A DNA stretch of 64,000 nt from Bacillus massilinigeriensis (GTDB lineage: Bacteria > Bacillota > Bacilli > Bacillales > Cytobacillaceae), in assembly GCF_900117315.1 (NCBI RefSeq), contig NZ_LT630337.1, forward strand, positions 2,985,601 through 3,049,600. Direction: 5' to 3'. The notes beneath the pieces were generated by a model. The model saw nothing but the letters and a program-made list of their open reading frames with translations. It was not told where the DNA came from and made no database searches. The position numbers were made by a program, and so were the translations under genes. This document shows, piece after piece, positions 28,052 to 37,704 of this stretch; position 1 is the stretch's first letter, and every line of letters begins with the position of its first letter.

Positions 28052-29197
28052 TTACTTATTTGTTAAACGCTGAACGACTTTAGCTGTTTCCTCAGCAGCA
28101 TGTTCGATTTGCGCCTTTGTATTGGTAAATCCAAAACTGAATCGGATTGAATTTCTTAATCTTTCAGATTCCTTTCCAAACATGGCCACTAAAACATGGG
28201 AAGGATCTATTGAACCAGCAGTACATGCAGATCCGCTCGAAACCGCAATTCCTGCTAAATCTAAGTTCACTAACATTGCTTCCACGTCTGTACCCGGAAA
28301 GCTTAAGTTTAATACATGTGGTAAGGAATTTTCAATTAATCCGTTTATGGTAAAATTTATCTGGAATTTCTTAAGTGTGTCAATCATTACTTTTTTATAC
28401 TCTACATACAGTTTTTCTCTTTTTTCCATCTCTGTCTGTGCAATTTTCACTGCCTCATGGAATCCAGCAATTGAAGCAACATTTTCAGTACCTGCTCGTC
28501 TTTTTCTTTCCTGTTCCCCACCAAACATCCTTGGAGCTAGCTTCAAATTATTTTTCGCATAAAGAAATCCGATTCCTTTTGGTCCGTTTATTTTGTGGGC
28601 TGAAACGGATAAGAGATCGATACCAAGCTCTTTAACATCTATCTTTTCTATTCCGTAGGCTTGTACAGCATCTGTATGAAAATTGGCAGGATGGCTTTTT
28701 AGAAGCTCTCCAATTTCTTTGATTGGCTGGATGGTTCCTACTTCGTTATTTCCGTACATAATGGTGACCAAAATCGTATCATCCCTAAGAGCGCTTTTAA
28801 CATCTTCAATGGATATACGCCCTGTTTCATCAACTGGCAAGTACGTGACATCAAATCCCTTTTTCTCAAGCTGTTGACATGTGTGAAGTACTGCATGATG
28901 TTCAATTTGAGTGGTAATTATATGATTTCCTTTTTGTTGATTTGCTTCTGCAACACCAATAATAGCAAAGTTATCTGCTTCTGTACCTCCAGAAGTGATA
29001 ATGATTTCATTTGATTCAGCATTTATGCTTGAAGCCAGTGCTTCTCTTGCTTTATCGACAATATGTCTCGCTTCTCTCCCAAAAGTATGGATGCTTGACG
29101 GGTTCCCAAATTGGTTTTCCATACATGTTACCATTGCTTTTATTACATTTGGATGCATGGGAGTTGTCGCTGCATGATCTAAATAAATCCGATCCAA
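28052..29197 (-). CDS. iscS: Cysteine desulfurase YrvO (IscS family), partner of MnmA
   Basis: This PLP enzyme takes sulfur from cysteine as a bound persulfide; B. subtilis YrvO supplies MnmA. The 381 residues carry the PLP lysine K202 in SAHKINGPKG and the persulfide cysteine C325 in SSGSACTAG. A TTG start follows GGAAGGTG. It lies between cymR and mnmA. A second desulfurase (nadS, 62.5 kb) has a different neighbour and probably a different client. Confidence 0.94.
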   Translation of the reverse strand: MDRIYLDHAATTPMHPNVIKAMVTCMENQFGNPSSIHTFGREARHIVDKAREALASSINAESNEIIITSGGTEADNFAIIGVAEANQQKGNHIITTQIEHHAVLHTCQQLEKKGFDVTYLPVDETGRISIEDVKSALRDDTILVTIMYGNNEVGTIQPIKEIGELLKSHPANFHTDAVQAYGIEKIDVKELGIDLLSVSAHKINGPKGIGFLYAKNNLKLAPRMFGGEQERKRRAGTENVASIAGFHEAVKIAQTEMEKREKLYVEYKKVMIDTLKKFQINFTINGLIENSLPHVLNLSFPGTDVEAMLVNLDLAGIAVSSGSACTAGSIDPSHVLVAMFGKESERLRNSIRFSFGFTNTKAQIEHAAEETAKVVQRLTNK

Positions 29198-29246
29198 TCA
29201 TTTCACCTTCCATAAGTTCCTTTTTAAGGTTAGTTTCGACATTATC

Positions 29247-29666
29247 TTAAATATAAAACATATAAGAGTCTGGCTCTTGATCCTCAGAATGATTGGCCAG
29301 ATCTTCGATGGTTGTATTGTCCAGTACATCCTTAATTGCATCGCGAATACGAATCCAAAGCTCTCGTTTGGCCGGTTCCTCATCCTCAATACCCTCTACA
29401 GGAGTAATCGGACCTTCAAGGACTTTAATAATATCTCCAGCAGTGATTTTGGAAGGATGATTTCCTAGTAAATAACCACCATAAGCACCACGAATACTTT
29501 TTACAAGTCCGGCATTTCTCAGTGGAGCAATCAACTGTTCTAAATAATGCTCAGAAAGATCATTTGAAGTAGCAATTGACTTTAATGAAACAGGACCTTC
29601 CCCATATTTTTTCGCTAATTCAATCATAATTGTTAAACCATAACGTCCTTTAGTAGATATTTTCAT
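29247..29666 (-). CDS. cymR: Cysteine metabolism repressor CymR (Rrf2 family)
   Basis: CymR is the master repressor of sulfur and cysteine genes; in B. subtilis it binds DNA together with CysK when cysteine is plentiful. The 139-residue protein begins MKISTKGRYGLTIMIELAKKYG and contains the winged helix (about 10-60, LSEHYLEQLIAPLRNAGLVKSIRGAYGGY), then ITAGDIIKVLEGPI and EPAKRELWIRIRDA. It lacks the three cysteines of iron-sulfur Rrf2 members such as IscR. ATG is chosen after GAGGTG. One target, the yrrT operon, is in this window. Confidence 0.95.
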   Translation of the reverse strand: MKISTKGRYGLTIMIELAKKYGEGPVSLKSIATSNDLSEHYLEQLIAPLRNAGLVKSIRGAYGGYLLGNHPSKITAGDIIKVLEGPITPVEGIEDEEPAKRELWIRIRDAIKDVLDNTTIEDLANHSEDQEPDSYMFYI

Positions 29667-29865
29667 TTTTATCACCTCAGAATTAGTATCGTTTTATATG
29701 ACGCTCAAAATCTTTCACCAAAGTATATATGTAAAAAAAGAGGCATTTTAGTATGATTAGCCTATCTAAATAAATTGTATCAAAATCCATACTATATTGA
29801 TAGGCATTTGACATTATAACATATTCTTTAGAATGATTTCCTGGTATCAAATTGGTAAAAATTCA

Positions 29866-29894
29866 AACAAAAAAGTACCAATTGCTTGATACTT
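29866..29894 (-). terminator. Rho-independent terminator of rarA
   Basis: AAGTATCAA (29894-29886) pairs with TTGGTACTT (29881-29873) around GCAA; six T follow on the minus strand. The stem begins right after the rarA stop codon. The 228-base gap to cymR holds only this and AT-rich sequence. Confidence 0.85.
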
Positions 29895-31178
29895 TTAATT
29901 ATTTTTAAACTCCTGAAGCTTTTTGTAGATGCCTGCTAGGCGTTTTTCTTGGCCGGCTTCTGTTGGTTCATAATACTGTGTTCCTAGTAGTTCTTTCGGT
30001 AAATACTCCTGCTTTACCCAGCCTCCAAAAGAGCCTATTGGATAATCATGGGGGTACTTATAGCCAACATGTCCAAGAGCCTTAGCACCTTGATAATGAG
30101 CATCTCTTAAATGCTTTGGTATATCTCCCACTTTTCCATTTCGTATATCGGAAATTGCGCGATCTAAAGCAACATGGGCTGAATTAGATTTTGCGGAAAG
30201 ACACATTTCAACGACGGCGACAGATAATGGAATTCTTGCCTCTGGAAGCCCAAGTCGCTCACTTGCCATAACAGCTGCTAGTACATTATTGCCTACAGAG
30301 GTATTAGCTAATCCAATATCTTCAAAGCCGATGACCAAAAGCCTTCGATTCACTGCAACTAAATCCCCTATTTCGAGCAAATGCGCTAAATAGTAAAGAG
30401 CTGCGTCAACATCACTTCCACGAATGCTTTTTTGAAGACAGGAGAGGAGGTTGTAGAAATTAGAACCCTTTTTATCACCATAAACACCCACTCGATCGAT
30501 AAGATCATCGATCGTTTCGTCCTCGATGATAAAGGTTTCATTTTCCTTTACTGAAGAATAAACAACAGATTCCAATAGAGTTAATGATTTTCTTGCATCT
30601 CCGTTAGAACCTAACGCAATTTTCTTAACTTGCTCATCAGTAATTTGAATCGAAAGAGTCCCTAAGCCCTTCTTTTCATCCTTTAAAGCTCGATGTAGAA
30701 GCTCCAGGATATCATCGACCTTTAAACGAGTAAGCTGCTTGATTTGACCACAACGACTGCGAATCGCAGGATTGACATCATGATAAGGATTTTCCGTTGT
30801 CGCTCCAATTAAAATAATATCCCCTCGTTCAACATGTGGTAAAAGATAGTCCTGCTGTGCCTTATTAAAACGATGAATTTCATCCAGGAATAAAATGACC
30901 TTACCTGTTAAGTGTGTTTCTTCAACAACCGCTTCGATATCCTTTTTTCCAGAGGTCGTTGCATTAAGAGCAATAAATGGAATCTTCGTTGTTCCAGCAA
31001 TCGCAAAGGCAATCGAGGTTTTTCCAACTCCAGGTTCACCATATAACAACATGGATGGTACATGTCCATTTTGAATCATTTTATATAAACTTGTATGCTT
31101 TCCGATAATATCCTTCTGACCAACGATTTCATCTAGGTTAGTTGGCCTCATTCGATAAGCCAGCGGTTCTCCATTCAC
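29895..31178 (-). CDS. rarA: Replication-associated recombination protein A (RarA/MgsA ATPase)
   Basis: RarA is a clamp-loader-like AAA+ ATPase that acts at stalled replication forks. The protein (about 427 residues) begins with PLAYRMRPTNLDEIVGQ, has Walker A GEPGVGKT near 47-54, Walker B ILFLDEIHRFN, and the C-terminal tetramerisation part PKHLRDAHYQGAKALGHVGYKYPHDYP. The start is uncertain: GGAGG stands eight bases before a GTG (used here) but only two bases before an ATG six bases upstream. Confidence 0.93.
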   Translation of the reverse strand: MNGEPLAYRMRPTNLDEIVGQKDIIGKHTSLYKMIQNGHVPSMLLYGEPGVGKTSIAFAIAGTTKIPFIALNATTSGKKDIEAVVEETHLTGKVILFLDEIHRFNKAQQDYLLPHVERGDIILIGATTENPYHDVNPAIRSRCGQIKQLTRLKVDDILELLHRALKDEKKGLGTLSIQITDEQVKKIALGSNGDARKSLTLLESVVYSSVKENETFIIEDETIDDLIDRVGVYGDKKGSNFYNLLSCLQKSIRGSDVDAALYYLAHLLEIGDLVAVNRRLLVIGFEDIGLANTSVGNNVLAAVMASERLGLPEARIPLSVAVVEMCLSAKSNSAHVALDRAISDIRNGKVGDIPKHLRDAHYQGAKALGHVGYKYPHDYPIGSFGGWVKQEYLPKELLGTQYYEPTEAGQEKRLAGIYKKLQEFKNN

Positions 31179-31231
31179 ACTCATTACCTCCACTGTAATC
31201 CTGGTATCATTATACCGAAATAAAGGGAAAC

Positions 31232-31257
31232 AAAAAAGCCAGACATCACGTCTGACC
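31232..31257 (-). terminator. Rho-independent terminator of tcdA
   Basis: GTCAGAC (31256-31250) pairs with GTCTGGC (31244-31238; one G-U pair) around five bases, followed by six T on the minus strand, just after tcdA. Confidence 0.85.
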
Positions 31258-31258
31258 T

Positions 31259-32029
31259 TTATTTCTCATCTTTTACCCGTTTTATCTCGATATCCTTTAA
31301 TAGCTCTCTTACTACATAACTTGCCATGATTAACCCGGCAACGGAAGGGACGAAGGCGTTGGAGGCAGGAGGCATTTTTGCCTTACGAATTTTCGCATCA
31401 TCCTTCCCAACTACTTTTCTAACTTCCTCACGAATGACAACAGGACTTTCATCTGAAAATACGACTGGAATCCCTTTTCTAATCCCTTCCTTTCTTAGGC
31501 GGGTTCTGATTACCTTTGCAATAGGATCCGTGTGTGTTTTGGAAATATCTGCGATTTGAAACCGAGTGGGATCCATTTTATTTGCGGCACCCATGCTTGA
31601 AATAATCGGGATATTTCGTTTTAAGCATTCCTTCATTAAATGGATTTTATATACAATGGTGTCTGAGGCATCGACAACAAAATCTAACCCATGGGCAAAA
31701 ATTTCTTCATATGTTTCTTCTGTATAAAACATCTTTAATGCAATAACTTCACATTCTGGATTAATATCTTTTATTCTTTCCTTCATTAAATCTGCCTTTG
31801 GTTTACCTACTGTTGAAAGAAGGGCAATGATTTGACGGTTTACATTCGTAATATCGACATCATCCTTATCGATAAGAATAAGCTTTCCAACGCCTGATCT
31901 GGCCAAAGCCTCTGCAGCAAAAGAACCAACACCGCCAATTCCAAGTACAGCAACCGTGCTGTTTTTCATTATTTCTAATCCTTCTTTACCAATGGCAAGC
32001 TCATTTCTAGAAAACTGATGTAACATCAT
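31259..32029 (-). CDS. tcdA: tRNA threonylcarbamoyladenosine dehydratase TcdA
   Basis: TcdA uses ATP to dehydrate N6-threonylcarbamoyladenosine 37 of ANN-decoding tRNAs to the cyclic form ct6A. The 256-residue protein is an E1/ThiF-like adenylyltransferase: GIGGVGS at about 30-36, the DKDDVDITNVNRQ adenylate segment near 54-66, and VVDASDT near 117-123. B. subtilis YrvM is the orthologue. CGGAGTTG precedes the start. It lies upstream of rarA and downstream of 6S RNA. Confidence 0.93.
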   Translation of the reverse strand: MMLHQFSRNELAIGKEGLEIMKNSTVAVLGIGGVGSFAAEALARSGVGKLILIDKDDVDITNVNRQIIALLSTVGKPKADLMKERIKDINPECEVIALKMFYTEETYEEIFAHGLDFVVDASDTIVYKIHLMKECLKRNIPIISSMGAANKMDPTRFQIADISKTHTDPIAKVIRTRLRKEGIRKGIPVVFSDESPVVIREEVRKVVGKDDAKIRKAKMPPASNAFVPSVAGLIMASYVVRELLKDIEIKRVKDEK

Positions 32030-32150
32030 ATATCAACTCCGAAACTACTTATTAGAAAATACTTACTTTTGTTTTTCCCGATATTGAATATAACATACTT
32101 TCTTTTAAAAACAAGTAGATCTATGGGAATAATTAGGCTTTATTTTTTGA

Positions 32151-32183
32151 AAAAATAAAAAGCCAACCTCTGAGAGATTGGCT
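32151..32183 (-). terminator. Terminator downstream of 6S RNA
   Basis: AGCCAA (32183-32178) pairs with TTGGCT (32166-32161), with a few more pairs inside, then TTTTATTTTTT on the minus strand. It lies about 17 bases after the 3' end of the mature 6S RNA. Confidence 0.8.
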
Positions 32184-32199
32184 TTGAGATAGTGTGATT

Positions 32200-32395
32200 G
32201 CTAGAGTCCCAACTGTGCCGTCATTTTTTTGCCTTCGTTTTGAACCCGCACTTAGCAGGTGGGTGTTCTATTTTAAGCTTTGTAAGTCCTAATCCAAGGC
32301 ATTTACGCTACTTAAAAACTCCGAACTCCCAAAGAAGAAATGTTCGGTCAAAACTTTAGGTTACACAACGAGCACCTCAGGACTCTTTACTTGTT
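32200..32395 (-). ncRNA. bsrA: 6S RNA (BsrA type)
   Basis: 6S RNA mimics an open promoter and binds sigma-A RNA polymerase. On the minus strand a closing stem AGAGTCC (32386-32380) / GGGACTCT (32210-32203) bounds about 190 bases, the usual size. Recognised segments include TAGCGTAAATGCC, the AAGCTTAAAATAGAACACCC block and CAAAACGAAGGCAAAAAAATG. It has its own consensus promoter and terminator, and the tcdA-aspS position is that of bsrA in B. subtilis. No protein frame fits here. The identification rests on remembered sequence, synteny and structure. Confidence 0.88.
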
Positions 32396-32401
32396 GAATG
32401 T

Positions 32402-32430
32402 ATCATATCATATCGGTCATTCGTTTTCAA
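32402..32430 (-). promoter_or_regulatory. Promoter of 6S RNA
   Basis: TTGAAA (32430-32425), a 17-base spacer and TATGAT (32407-32402) on the minus strand predict a start near 32395, right at the 6S 5' end. It sits just after the aspS stop. Confidence 0.8.
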
Positions 32431-32452
32431 GGAAGACCAATCACCCAAAATT

Positions 32453-34225
32453 TTACAGTTTTTTCACCGTTGTAGCAAGGCTAAGCTCTTTTAATTGTGC
32501 CTCGCTAACCTCACCTGGTGCATCTGTTAACAAGCAGCTTGCACTTGCTGTTTTTGGAAAGGCAATCGTATCACGAAGATTTGTTCTTCCAGCTAGCAGC
32601 ATGACAAGACGATCTAGACCTAAGGCAATTCCACCATGTGGAGGAGTTCCATATTCAAAGGCATCCATTAAGAAGCCAAATTGTTCCCTCGCAGCTTCAT
32701 CAGTAAAGCCAAGAGTTTTAAACATTTTTTCTTGAATATCTCTTTCAAATATACGAAGGGATCCTCCACCCAGCTCATAACCATTTAATACAATGTCATA
32801 TGCTTGTGCACGTACCTCTCCTGGTTTTTCATCAAGCAATGGAAGGTCTTCTCTGAATGGCATCGTGAAAGGATGATGAGCAGCAAAATATCTACCAAGA
32901 TCCTCATCGTATTCAAGAAGTGGCCAATCTGTCACCCATAGGAAATGAAATTTGCTTTGATCAATTAAATCAAGCTCTTTTCCTAGTTTTAAGCGAAGTG
33001 CTCCTAATGCATCAGCAACCACACTTGATTTATCAGCAACAAATAATAATAAGTCACCTGTTTCAACCGCAAGCGTTGCTTTTATCCCAGTTTGTTCCTC
33101 TTCGGAGATAAATTTGGAGATAGGTCCCTTTAATCCATCCTCCTCAGCCTTTAACCATGCTAGTCCTTTTGCACCATATACCGCAACAAATTCGGTTAGA
33201 GCATCGATATCTTTACGAGAATATTTGCCTGCTGCGTTTTTCACATTAATTGCTTTTACCTTACCTCCAGAGCTAATCGCACCTGAGAAGACCTTGAAGC
33301 TTGAATCCTTTAGTAACTCGGACAAATCAACGAGCTCCATCTCAAAACGAGTATCCGGTTTGTCAGAGCCATAACGGTCCATTGCTTCTTTATATTTCAT
33401 TCGAGGGAACGGGATTTGTACATCAATCCCCTTAACATCCTTCATTAATTTTTTCATCATGTTTTCCATCAAGGAAATAATATCATCCTGACTCATAAAG
33501 CTTGTTTCAATATCAATCTGTGTAAATTCAGGCTGACGGTCAGCACGTAAATCCTCATCACGGAAACAGCGTGCAATTTGATAATAGCGTTCAAAGCCTC
33601 CAACCATTAGAAGCTGTTTAAACAACTGTGGTGATTGAGGAAGTGCGTAAAACTCACCTGGATGAACACGACTAGGAACTAAATAATCACGAGCCCCTTC
33701 TGGTGTGCTCTTCGTTAAAATAGGTGTTTCAACATCAAGAAATCCTTCGCTATCTAAGTAATTGCGGATTACTTGGGTTACTTGATGACGCATTTTTAAG
33801 GTTTCAAACATAGCCGGACGACGTAAATCTAAATAGCGATATTTTAAGCGCACGTCCTCCGAAACCTCTGAATTATCCTGAATCATAAATGGAGGTGTTT
33901 TTGCCTCATTTAAAATGGTTACCTTTTCTGCTTTGACTTCGATTTTCCCTGTTTTTAAATTTTCATTGTATGTTTCCTCTGAGCGGGCAATAACCTCGCC
34001 TTCAACGTCTAGTACGTATTCATTACGGATTTTTTCAGCAGTCTTTAATGCTTCTTCAGAAGTCTCTGGGTTAAAAACAACTTGGACAATTCCAGTACGG
34101 TCCCTTAAATCAATGAATATTAACCCACCAAGGTCACGTCTTTTTTGTACCCACCCTTTTAACTTAACCTTTTCACCAATCGCAGCTTCTGGTACCTCTC
34201 CGCAGTAATAAGTCCTTCCAAACAT
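32453..34225 (-). CDS. aspS: Aspartyl-tRNA synthetase
   Basis: AspS charges tRNA-Asp. The 590-residue bacterial-type class IIb enzyme has the N-terminal OB anticodon-binding domain (about 1-105), motif 2 around [18 protein letters not shown] (about 217-234), the bacterial GAD insertion (about 290-420), and motif 3 [16 protein letters not shown] near 532-547. It follows hisS by 13 bases and shares its T-box-controlled message. Confidence 0.97.
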   Translation of the reverse strand: MFGRTYYCGEVPEAAIGEKVKLKGWVQKRRDLGGLIFIDLRDRTGIVQVVFNPETSEEALKTAEKIRNEYVLDVEGEVIARSEETYNENLKTGKIEVKAEKVTILNEAKTPPFMIQDNSEVSEDVRLKYRYLDLRRPAMFETLKMRHQVTQVIRNYLDSEGFLDVETPILTKSTPEGARDYLVPSRVHPGEFYALPQSPQLFKQLLMVGGFERYYQIARCFRDEDLRADRQPEFTQIDIETSFMSQDDIISLMENMMKKLMKDVKGIDVQIPFPRMKYKEAMDRYGSDKPDTRFEMELVDLSELLKDSSFKVFSGAISSGGKVKAINVKNAAGKYSRKDIDALTEFVAVYGAKGLAWLKAEEDGLKGPISKFISEEEQTGIKATLAVETGDLLLFVADKSSVVADALGALRLKLGKELDLIDQSKFHFLWVTDWPLLEYDEDLGRYFAAHHPFTMPFREDLPLLDEKPGEVRAQAYDIVLNGYELGGGSLRIFERDIQEKMFKTLGFTDEAAREQFGFLMDAFEYGTPPHGGIALGLDRLVMLLAGRTNLRDTIAFPKTASASCLLTDAPGEVSEAQLKELSLATTVKKL

Positions 34226-34238
34226 GATGATGATCCCC

Positions 34239-35510
34239 CTATTTTTTAAGTAATTTAAATTGATTGATAAAAGTATTTAATTCTAATTCCGTTTGTTCCC
34301 CAGTTTCCATTGATTTCACATTAATTTTATTGGCTTTGATTTCATCCTCGCCTAATATTGCAACAAAACTTGCATGAAGGCGGTCTGCTGCTTTCATTTG
34401 TGCTTTAATTTTACGATTGAGATAATCACGTTCGGCTGAAAATCCTGCTGCTCTTAGCTGTTGAAGAAGGGACACGGAATAATCCTTTGCTTCTTCTCCT
34501 AAGGAGACAATATAACAATCGATTCCAGGATTAGTAGATAGCTCGATGTTTTCCGCATCTAATGCAGCAATAAAACGCTCAATGCTCAAAGCAAAACCAA
34601 TTCCTGGAGTTTCCGGACCACCTATTTCCTCCACAAGTCCGTTGTAACGGCCTCCACCACAAAGTGTAGTAATCGAACCGAAGCCTTCTGCATCACTCAT
34701 GATTTCAAAGGCTGTATGGTTATAGTAATCTAGACCACGAACAAGATTCGGGTCAACCTCATAAGGAATATTCAATGCGGTTAAATACTTTTGAACCTTA
34801 TCAAAGTAATTTTTGGATTCCTCATTTAGGTAGTCAATAATAGAAGGAGCAGACTTCATTAGCTCATGGTTTCGATCCTTTTTACAGTCTAGAATTCTCA
34901 TCGGATTCTTATCTAGTCGACTTTGACAATCGTGACAAAACTCCCCAATTCTTGGGCTAAAATGTTGAATCAGCGCCTCCCTATGAGCACTTCTACTCTC
35001 TTTATCACCAAGGCTATTAATAACAAGCTTTAATTTTTTCAATCCTAATGACTTGTATAGTGACATTGCAAGAGAGATAACCTCTGCATCAATCGCGGGA
35101 TCTGCACTGCCTAATGCCTCAATTCCAAATTGTACGAACTGACGGAAACGACCAGCTTGAGGGCGTTCATAGCGGAACATTGGTCCCATATAATATAGCT
35201 TTACAGGCTGATTGGCATCCCCAAACATCTTGTGTTCAACAAAGGCTCGTACCGTTGATGCTGTTCCCTCTGGTCGAAGTGTGATGCTTCTGCCACCGCG
35301 ATCTAGAAAGGTGTACATTTCCTTTTGAACAATATCGGTTGTATCCCCTACGCTTCTTAAGAATAATTCGGTATGTTCAAATATTGGTGTGCGAATTTCT
35401 TTATATTGATAGAGATTGCATAGCTCTCTGGCTTTTGACTCAATTAATTGCCATTTCTCCACATCTCCCGGACGAATATCCTGCGTCCCTCTTGGTATTT
35501 GAATGGACAT
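34239..35510 (-). CDS. hisS: Histidyl-tRNA synthetase
   Basis: HisS charges tRNA-His. The 423 residues show [10 protein letters not shown] at the start, motif 2 [19 protein letters not shown] (about 111-130), the histidine-specific [15 protein letters not shown] (about 257-272), motif 3 GFALSIERF and a C-terminal anticodon-binding domain (about 325-423). GGGAGG precedes the ATG. The T-box leader upstream controls hisS and aspS together. Confidence 0.97.
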   Translation of the reverse strand: MSIQIPRGTQDIRPGDVEKWQLIESKARELCNLYQYKEIRTPIFEHTELFLRSVGDTTDIVQKEMYTFLDRGGRSITLRPEGTASTVRAFVEHKMFGDANQPVKLYYMGPMFRYERPQAGRFRQFVQFGIEALGSADPAIDAEVISLAMSLYKSLGLKKLKLVINSLGDKESRSAHREALIQHFSPRIGEFCHDCQSRLDKNPMRILDCKKDRNHELMKSAPSIIDYLNEESKNYFDKVQKYLTALNIPYEVDPNLVRGLDYYNHTAFEIMSDAEGFGSITTLCGGGRYNGLVEEIGGPETPGIGFALSIERFIAALDAENIELSTNPGIDCYIVSLGEEAKDYSVSLLQQLRAAGFSAERDYLNRKIKAQMKAADRLHASFVAILGEDEIKANKINVKSMETGEQTELELNTFINQFKLLKK

Positions 35511-35551
35511 AATATACCTCCCTATTTATGTATCAAATTCTTTTTGTAAAT

Positions 35552-35886
35552 AAAAAAACCCTCGTTCCTTGTAAATATACAAGGGACGAGAGTTGAATTT
35601 TCCCGTGGTGCCACCCTAGTTGAAATACGAGTTTACTCGTATTTCCACTTTTACAGTTAACGCCTGTTAACGTTCATCTCCTACTAAAGAAACTTTTTCA
35701 GAGAGAAGCCTATGGAGTGTTCATTCATTAAGTCACAATGGAGAAATGCTTTCAGCCTTAGGCATTTCCTCTCTTTCCAAGTGATTCTTAACTACTATTC
35801 TCCGTCATTGGTTATTATTATACTTTAATAATTCAATACCATTTTATGGTCTATAAATGAATCCTTTATAGGAGTTTCACTTTATC
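35552..35886 (-). promoter_or_regulatory. T-box leader of hisS-aspS, probable CAC specifier
   Basis: The T-box AGGGTGGCACCACGGG is at 35617-35602 on the minus strand. The terminator stem CTCGTCCCTTG/CAAGGAACGAG (590-580 with 571-561 of 35 kb) ends in seven T. Stem I closes with GAGAG/CTCTC and GCCTA/TAGGC. CAC (His) at 35719-35717, in GAACACTCC just before the TAGGC strand, is in a suitable place for the specifier. Confidence 0.93.
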
Positions 35887-35892
35887 TATATA

Positions 35893-35921
35893 ATAATACG
35901 TAGCATAGAAAGAAAAGTCAA
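35893..35921 (-). promoter_or_regulatory. Promoter of hisS-aspS
   Basis: TTGACT (35921-35916), a 17-base spacer and TATTAT (35898-35893) on the minus strand predict a start near 35886, upstream of the T-box leader. Confidence 0.75.
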
Positions 35922-35948
35922 GATGGGTTTTACTCATAAATATCTAGG

Positions 35949-36125
35949 TCATGCTCTGCCTAAATGCTTTTTTAACTTCCTAACATCCCTCACTGAAAGG
36001 CCAAATTCAGAAGCAAGTTCAACCATATTAGAGCTCTGCTCCTTTTGAATAAAATCATGAAAATCTACTCCTAAAATTTGATTTTCACCAGATTGAGTCA
36101 TCATACCCTTTTCACTGTATCTCAT
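35949..36125 (-). CDS. 58-residue helix-turn-helix protein
   Basis: The 58-residue product ends with NMVELASEFGLSVRDVRKLKKHLGRA, a good helix-turn-helix of the sigma-70 region 4 type. The first half is polar. In B. subtilis a small gene (yrzK) sits at this place between hisS and the yrvJ amidase; I infer equivalence from position and size only. AAAGGTGAT precedes the chosen ATG. Small size suggests DNA or RNA polymerase contact, not shown. Confidence 0.65.
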   Translation of the reverse strand: MRYSEKGMMTQSGENQILGVDFHDFIQKEQSSNMVELASEFGLSVRDVRKLKKHLGRA

Positions 36126-36217
36126 ATCCAATCACCTTTCCATTCGTTAGTCCTTCTATTGTTCCCACCATTCCAAAAAAAGTTACAAAAAAGTTGTCTA
36201 AAAATGTTTGTCAAACT

Positions 36218-36246
36218 TTGTGGACAAAATGTCTAGTAAATATAAA
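36218..36246 (+). promoter_or_regulatory. Candidate promoter of yrvJ
   Basis: TTGTGG (36218-36223), a 17-base spacer and TATAAA (36241-36246) lie 118 bases before the yrvJ start on the plus strand. Both boxes match four or five of six consensus bases. Confidence 0.5.
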
Positions 36247-36363
36247 AGGGAATCTCTACTTTTAGTAGAAATGGTATAAAACAAACTTTTCTCTCGTTTT
36301 AATCTTAGGTGCATTGCCTGTGCCAATTACTCCTGTTTACAACCGCAAAAAGGGGGATGCTCT

Positions 36364-37695
36364 TTGTTTAAGCAACGTTTTATACGATTAACTACTTCAT
36401 TCTTTTTGGTATGCATTTTGTTTCATCCTTCGTTTGCGAAGGCAAAAAATACAGTAGTTATCATTACATCAGAAATAGTAAATATCCGTGAAGGTCCCGG
36501 ATTGGAAAATAGAATCATAGCAAAGGCCTCAAAAGGAGAAATATACTCGGTTATAAAAGAGGATGGGGCTTGGAGCCAAATTCAATTTGGAAATGGTCAA
36601 AACGGATGGGTTGCTAATTGGCTTTTAGCAAAGGCAAGTACATCAGAGCAAACGAAAGAACACGTCCAATTAGCCGTTTCTAATGCAGATAACCTTAGAG
36701 TGAGAGAGGCACCTAATACGGAATCAGAAATCATCGGCATAATTAATCAAGGGGAAGGTGTGAAGGTACTCCAAATCAACGGGGATTGGATTAATATTGA
36801 GACCCCCTCTGGCAGTGGCTGGGTGTATAAAGAATATATGATTTTGGGCGGTAAGCCACCTGAGATAAATGAAGAATCAGGTCAAGAAGTGAATCATCAG
36901 GAATCGAGCCAAGTGGAAAAGATTATCGAAGAAAAAAACGTAGTCATTCTTCATGACCACACGAATATTCGAACTGGACCGGACGTTTCCTATGAAATGA
37001 TTCAAAAGGCAAATACCGGTGATACCTTTCAAATCATAGAGGAAGAAGGAAATTGGTACAAAATCCGCTTAACTGGCGGGGAAATTGGGTATGTTGCAGG
37101 CTGGATTGTATCCATTGAAAAGCCCTATACAGGGGAAGTCAAAAAACAATCATTACAGGATAAAATTATCGTCATCGATCCTGGGCACGGTGGAAAGGAT
37201 AGAGGAACAACAGGCATTTCCGGAGTAATTGAGAAGGATCTCACCATACGAACTGCTAACCTCCTCTTCGAACAATTACGAAAGGCTGGCGCAAGACCGA
37301 TCCTTACCAGGACGACTGATTCCTTCCTCTCATTGCCTTCTAGGGTAAAGCTAGCAGGGACTGAGCATGCGGATGCCTTTATCAGCATCCATTACGATAG
37401 CATTTTGGATTCTAGTATTCATGGAGTGACTAGCTATTATTACCATTCCTATCAAAAACCACTTGCTGTAGAGGTGCATTCGGCCCTTTCTGGAATATCC
37501 AGTTTATATGACAGAGGTCTTAAATTTGGAGATTATCATGTTTTAAGAGAAAATAGCCAGAAGGCTGTTCTCTTGGAGCTTGGATATTTAAGTAATCCTA
37601 ATGAAGAAAAAATGGTAGAGAGCGATCAATATCAAAATCTCGTATCAAGCGCCATTTTTGAGGGGTTAAAGAACTATTTTAGCCAATCCAATTAA
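36364..37695 (+). CDS. yrvJ: N-acetylmuramoyl-L-alanine amidase YrvJ with three SH3b domains
   Basis: This secreted enzyme cuts the bond between N-acetylmuramic acid and the stem peptide. The 443 residues consist of a signal peptide (about 1-26, ending FAKA), three bacterial SH3 domains (about 29-92, 100-162, 192-252; each with an IREGPG, LRVREAP or IRTGPD type segment) and an Amidase_3 domain (about 266-440). Zinc ligands are H275 (DPGHGG), E290 and H343 (SIHYD), and the catalytic glutamate is E405 (LLELGYLSN). A TTG start follows AAAGGGGG. It converges on dtd. Confidence 0.92.
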   Translation: MFKQRFIRLTTSFFLVCILFHPSFAKAKNTVVIITSEIVNIREGPGLENRIIAKASKGEIYSVIKEDGAWSQIQFGNGQNGWVANWLLAKASTSEQTKEHVQLAVSNADNLRVREAPNTESEIIGIINQGEGVKVLQINGDWINIETPSGSGWVYKEYMILGGKPPEINEESGQEVNHQESSQVEKIIEEKNVVILHDHTNIRTGPDVSYEMIQKANTGDTFQIIEEEGNWYKIRLTGGEIGYVAGWIVSIEKPYTGEVKKQSLQDKIIVIDPGHGGKDRGTTGISGVIEKDLTIRTANLLFEQLRKAGARPILTRTTDSFLSLPSRVKLAGTEHADAFISIHYDSILDSSIHGVTSYYYHSYQKPLAVEVHSALSGISSLYDRGLKFGDYHVLRENSQKAVLLELGYLSNPNEEKMVESDQYQNLVSSAIFEGLKNYFSQSN

Positions 37696-37704
37696 TTACA
37701 TTTG

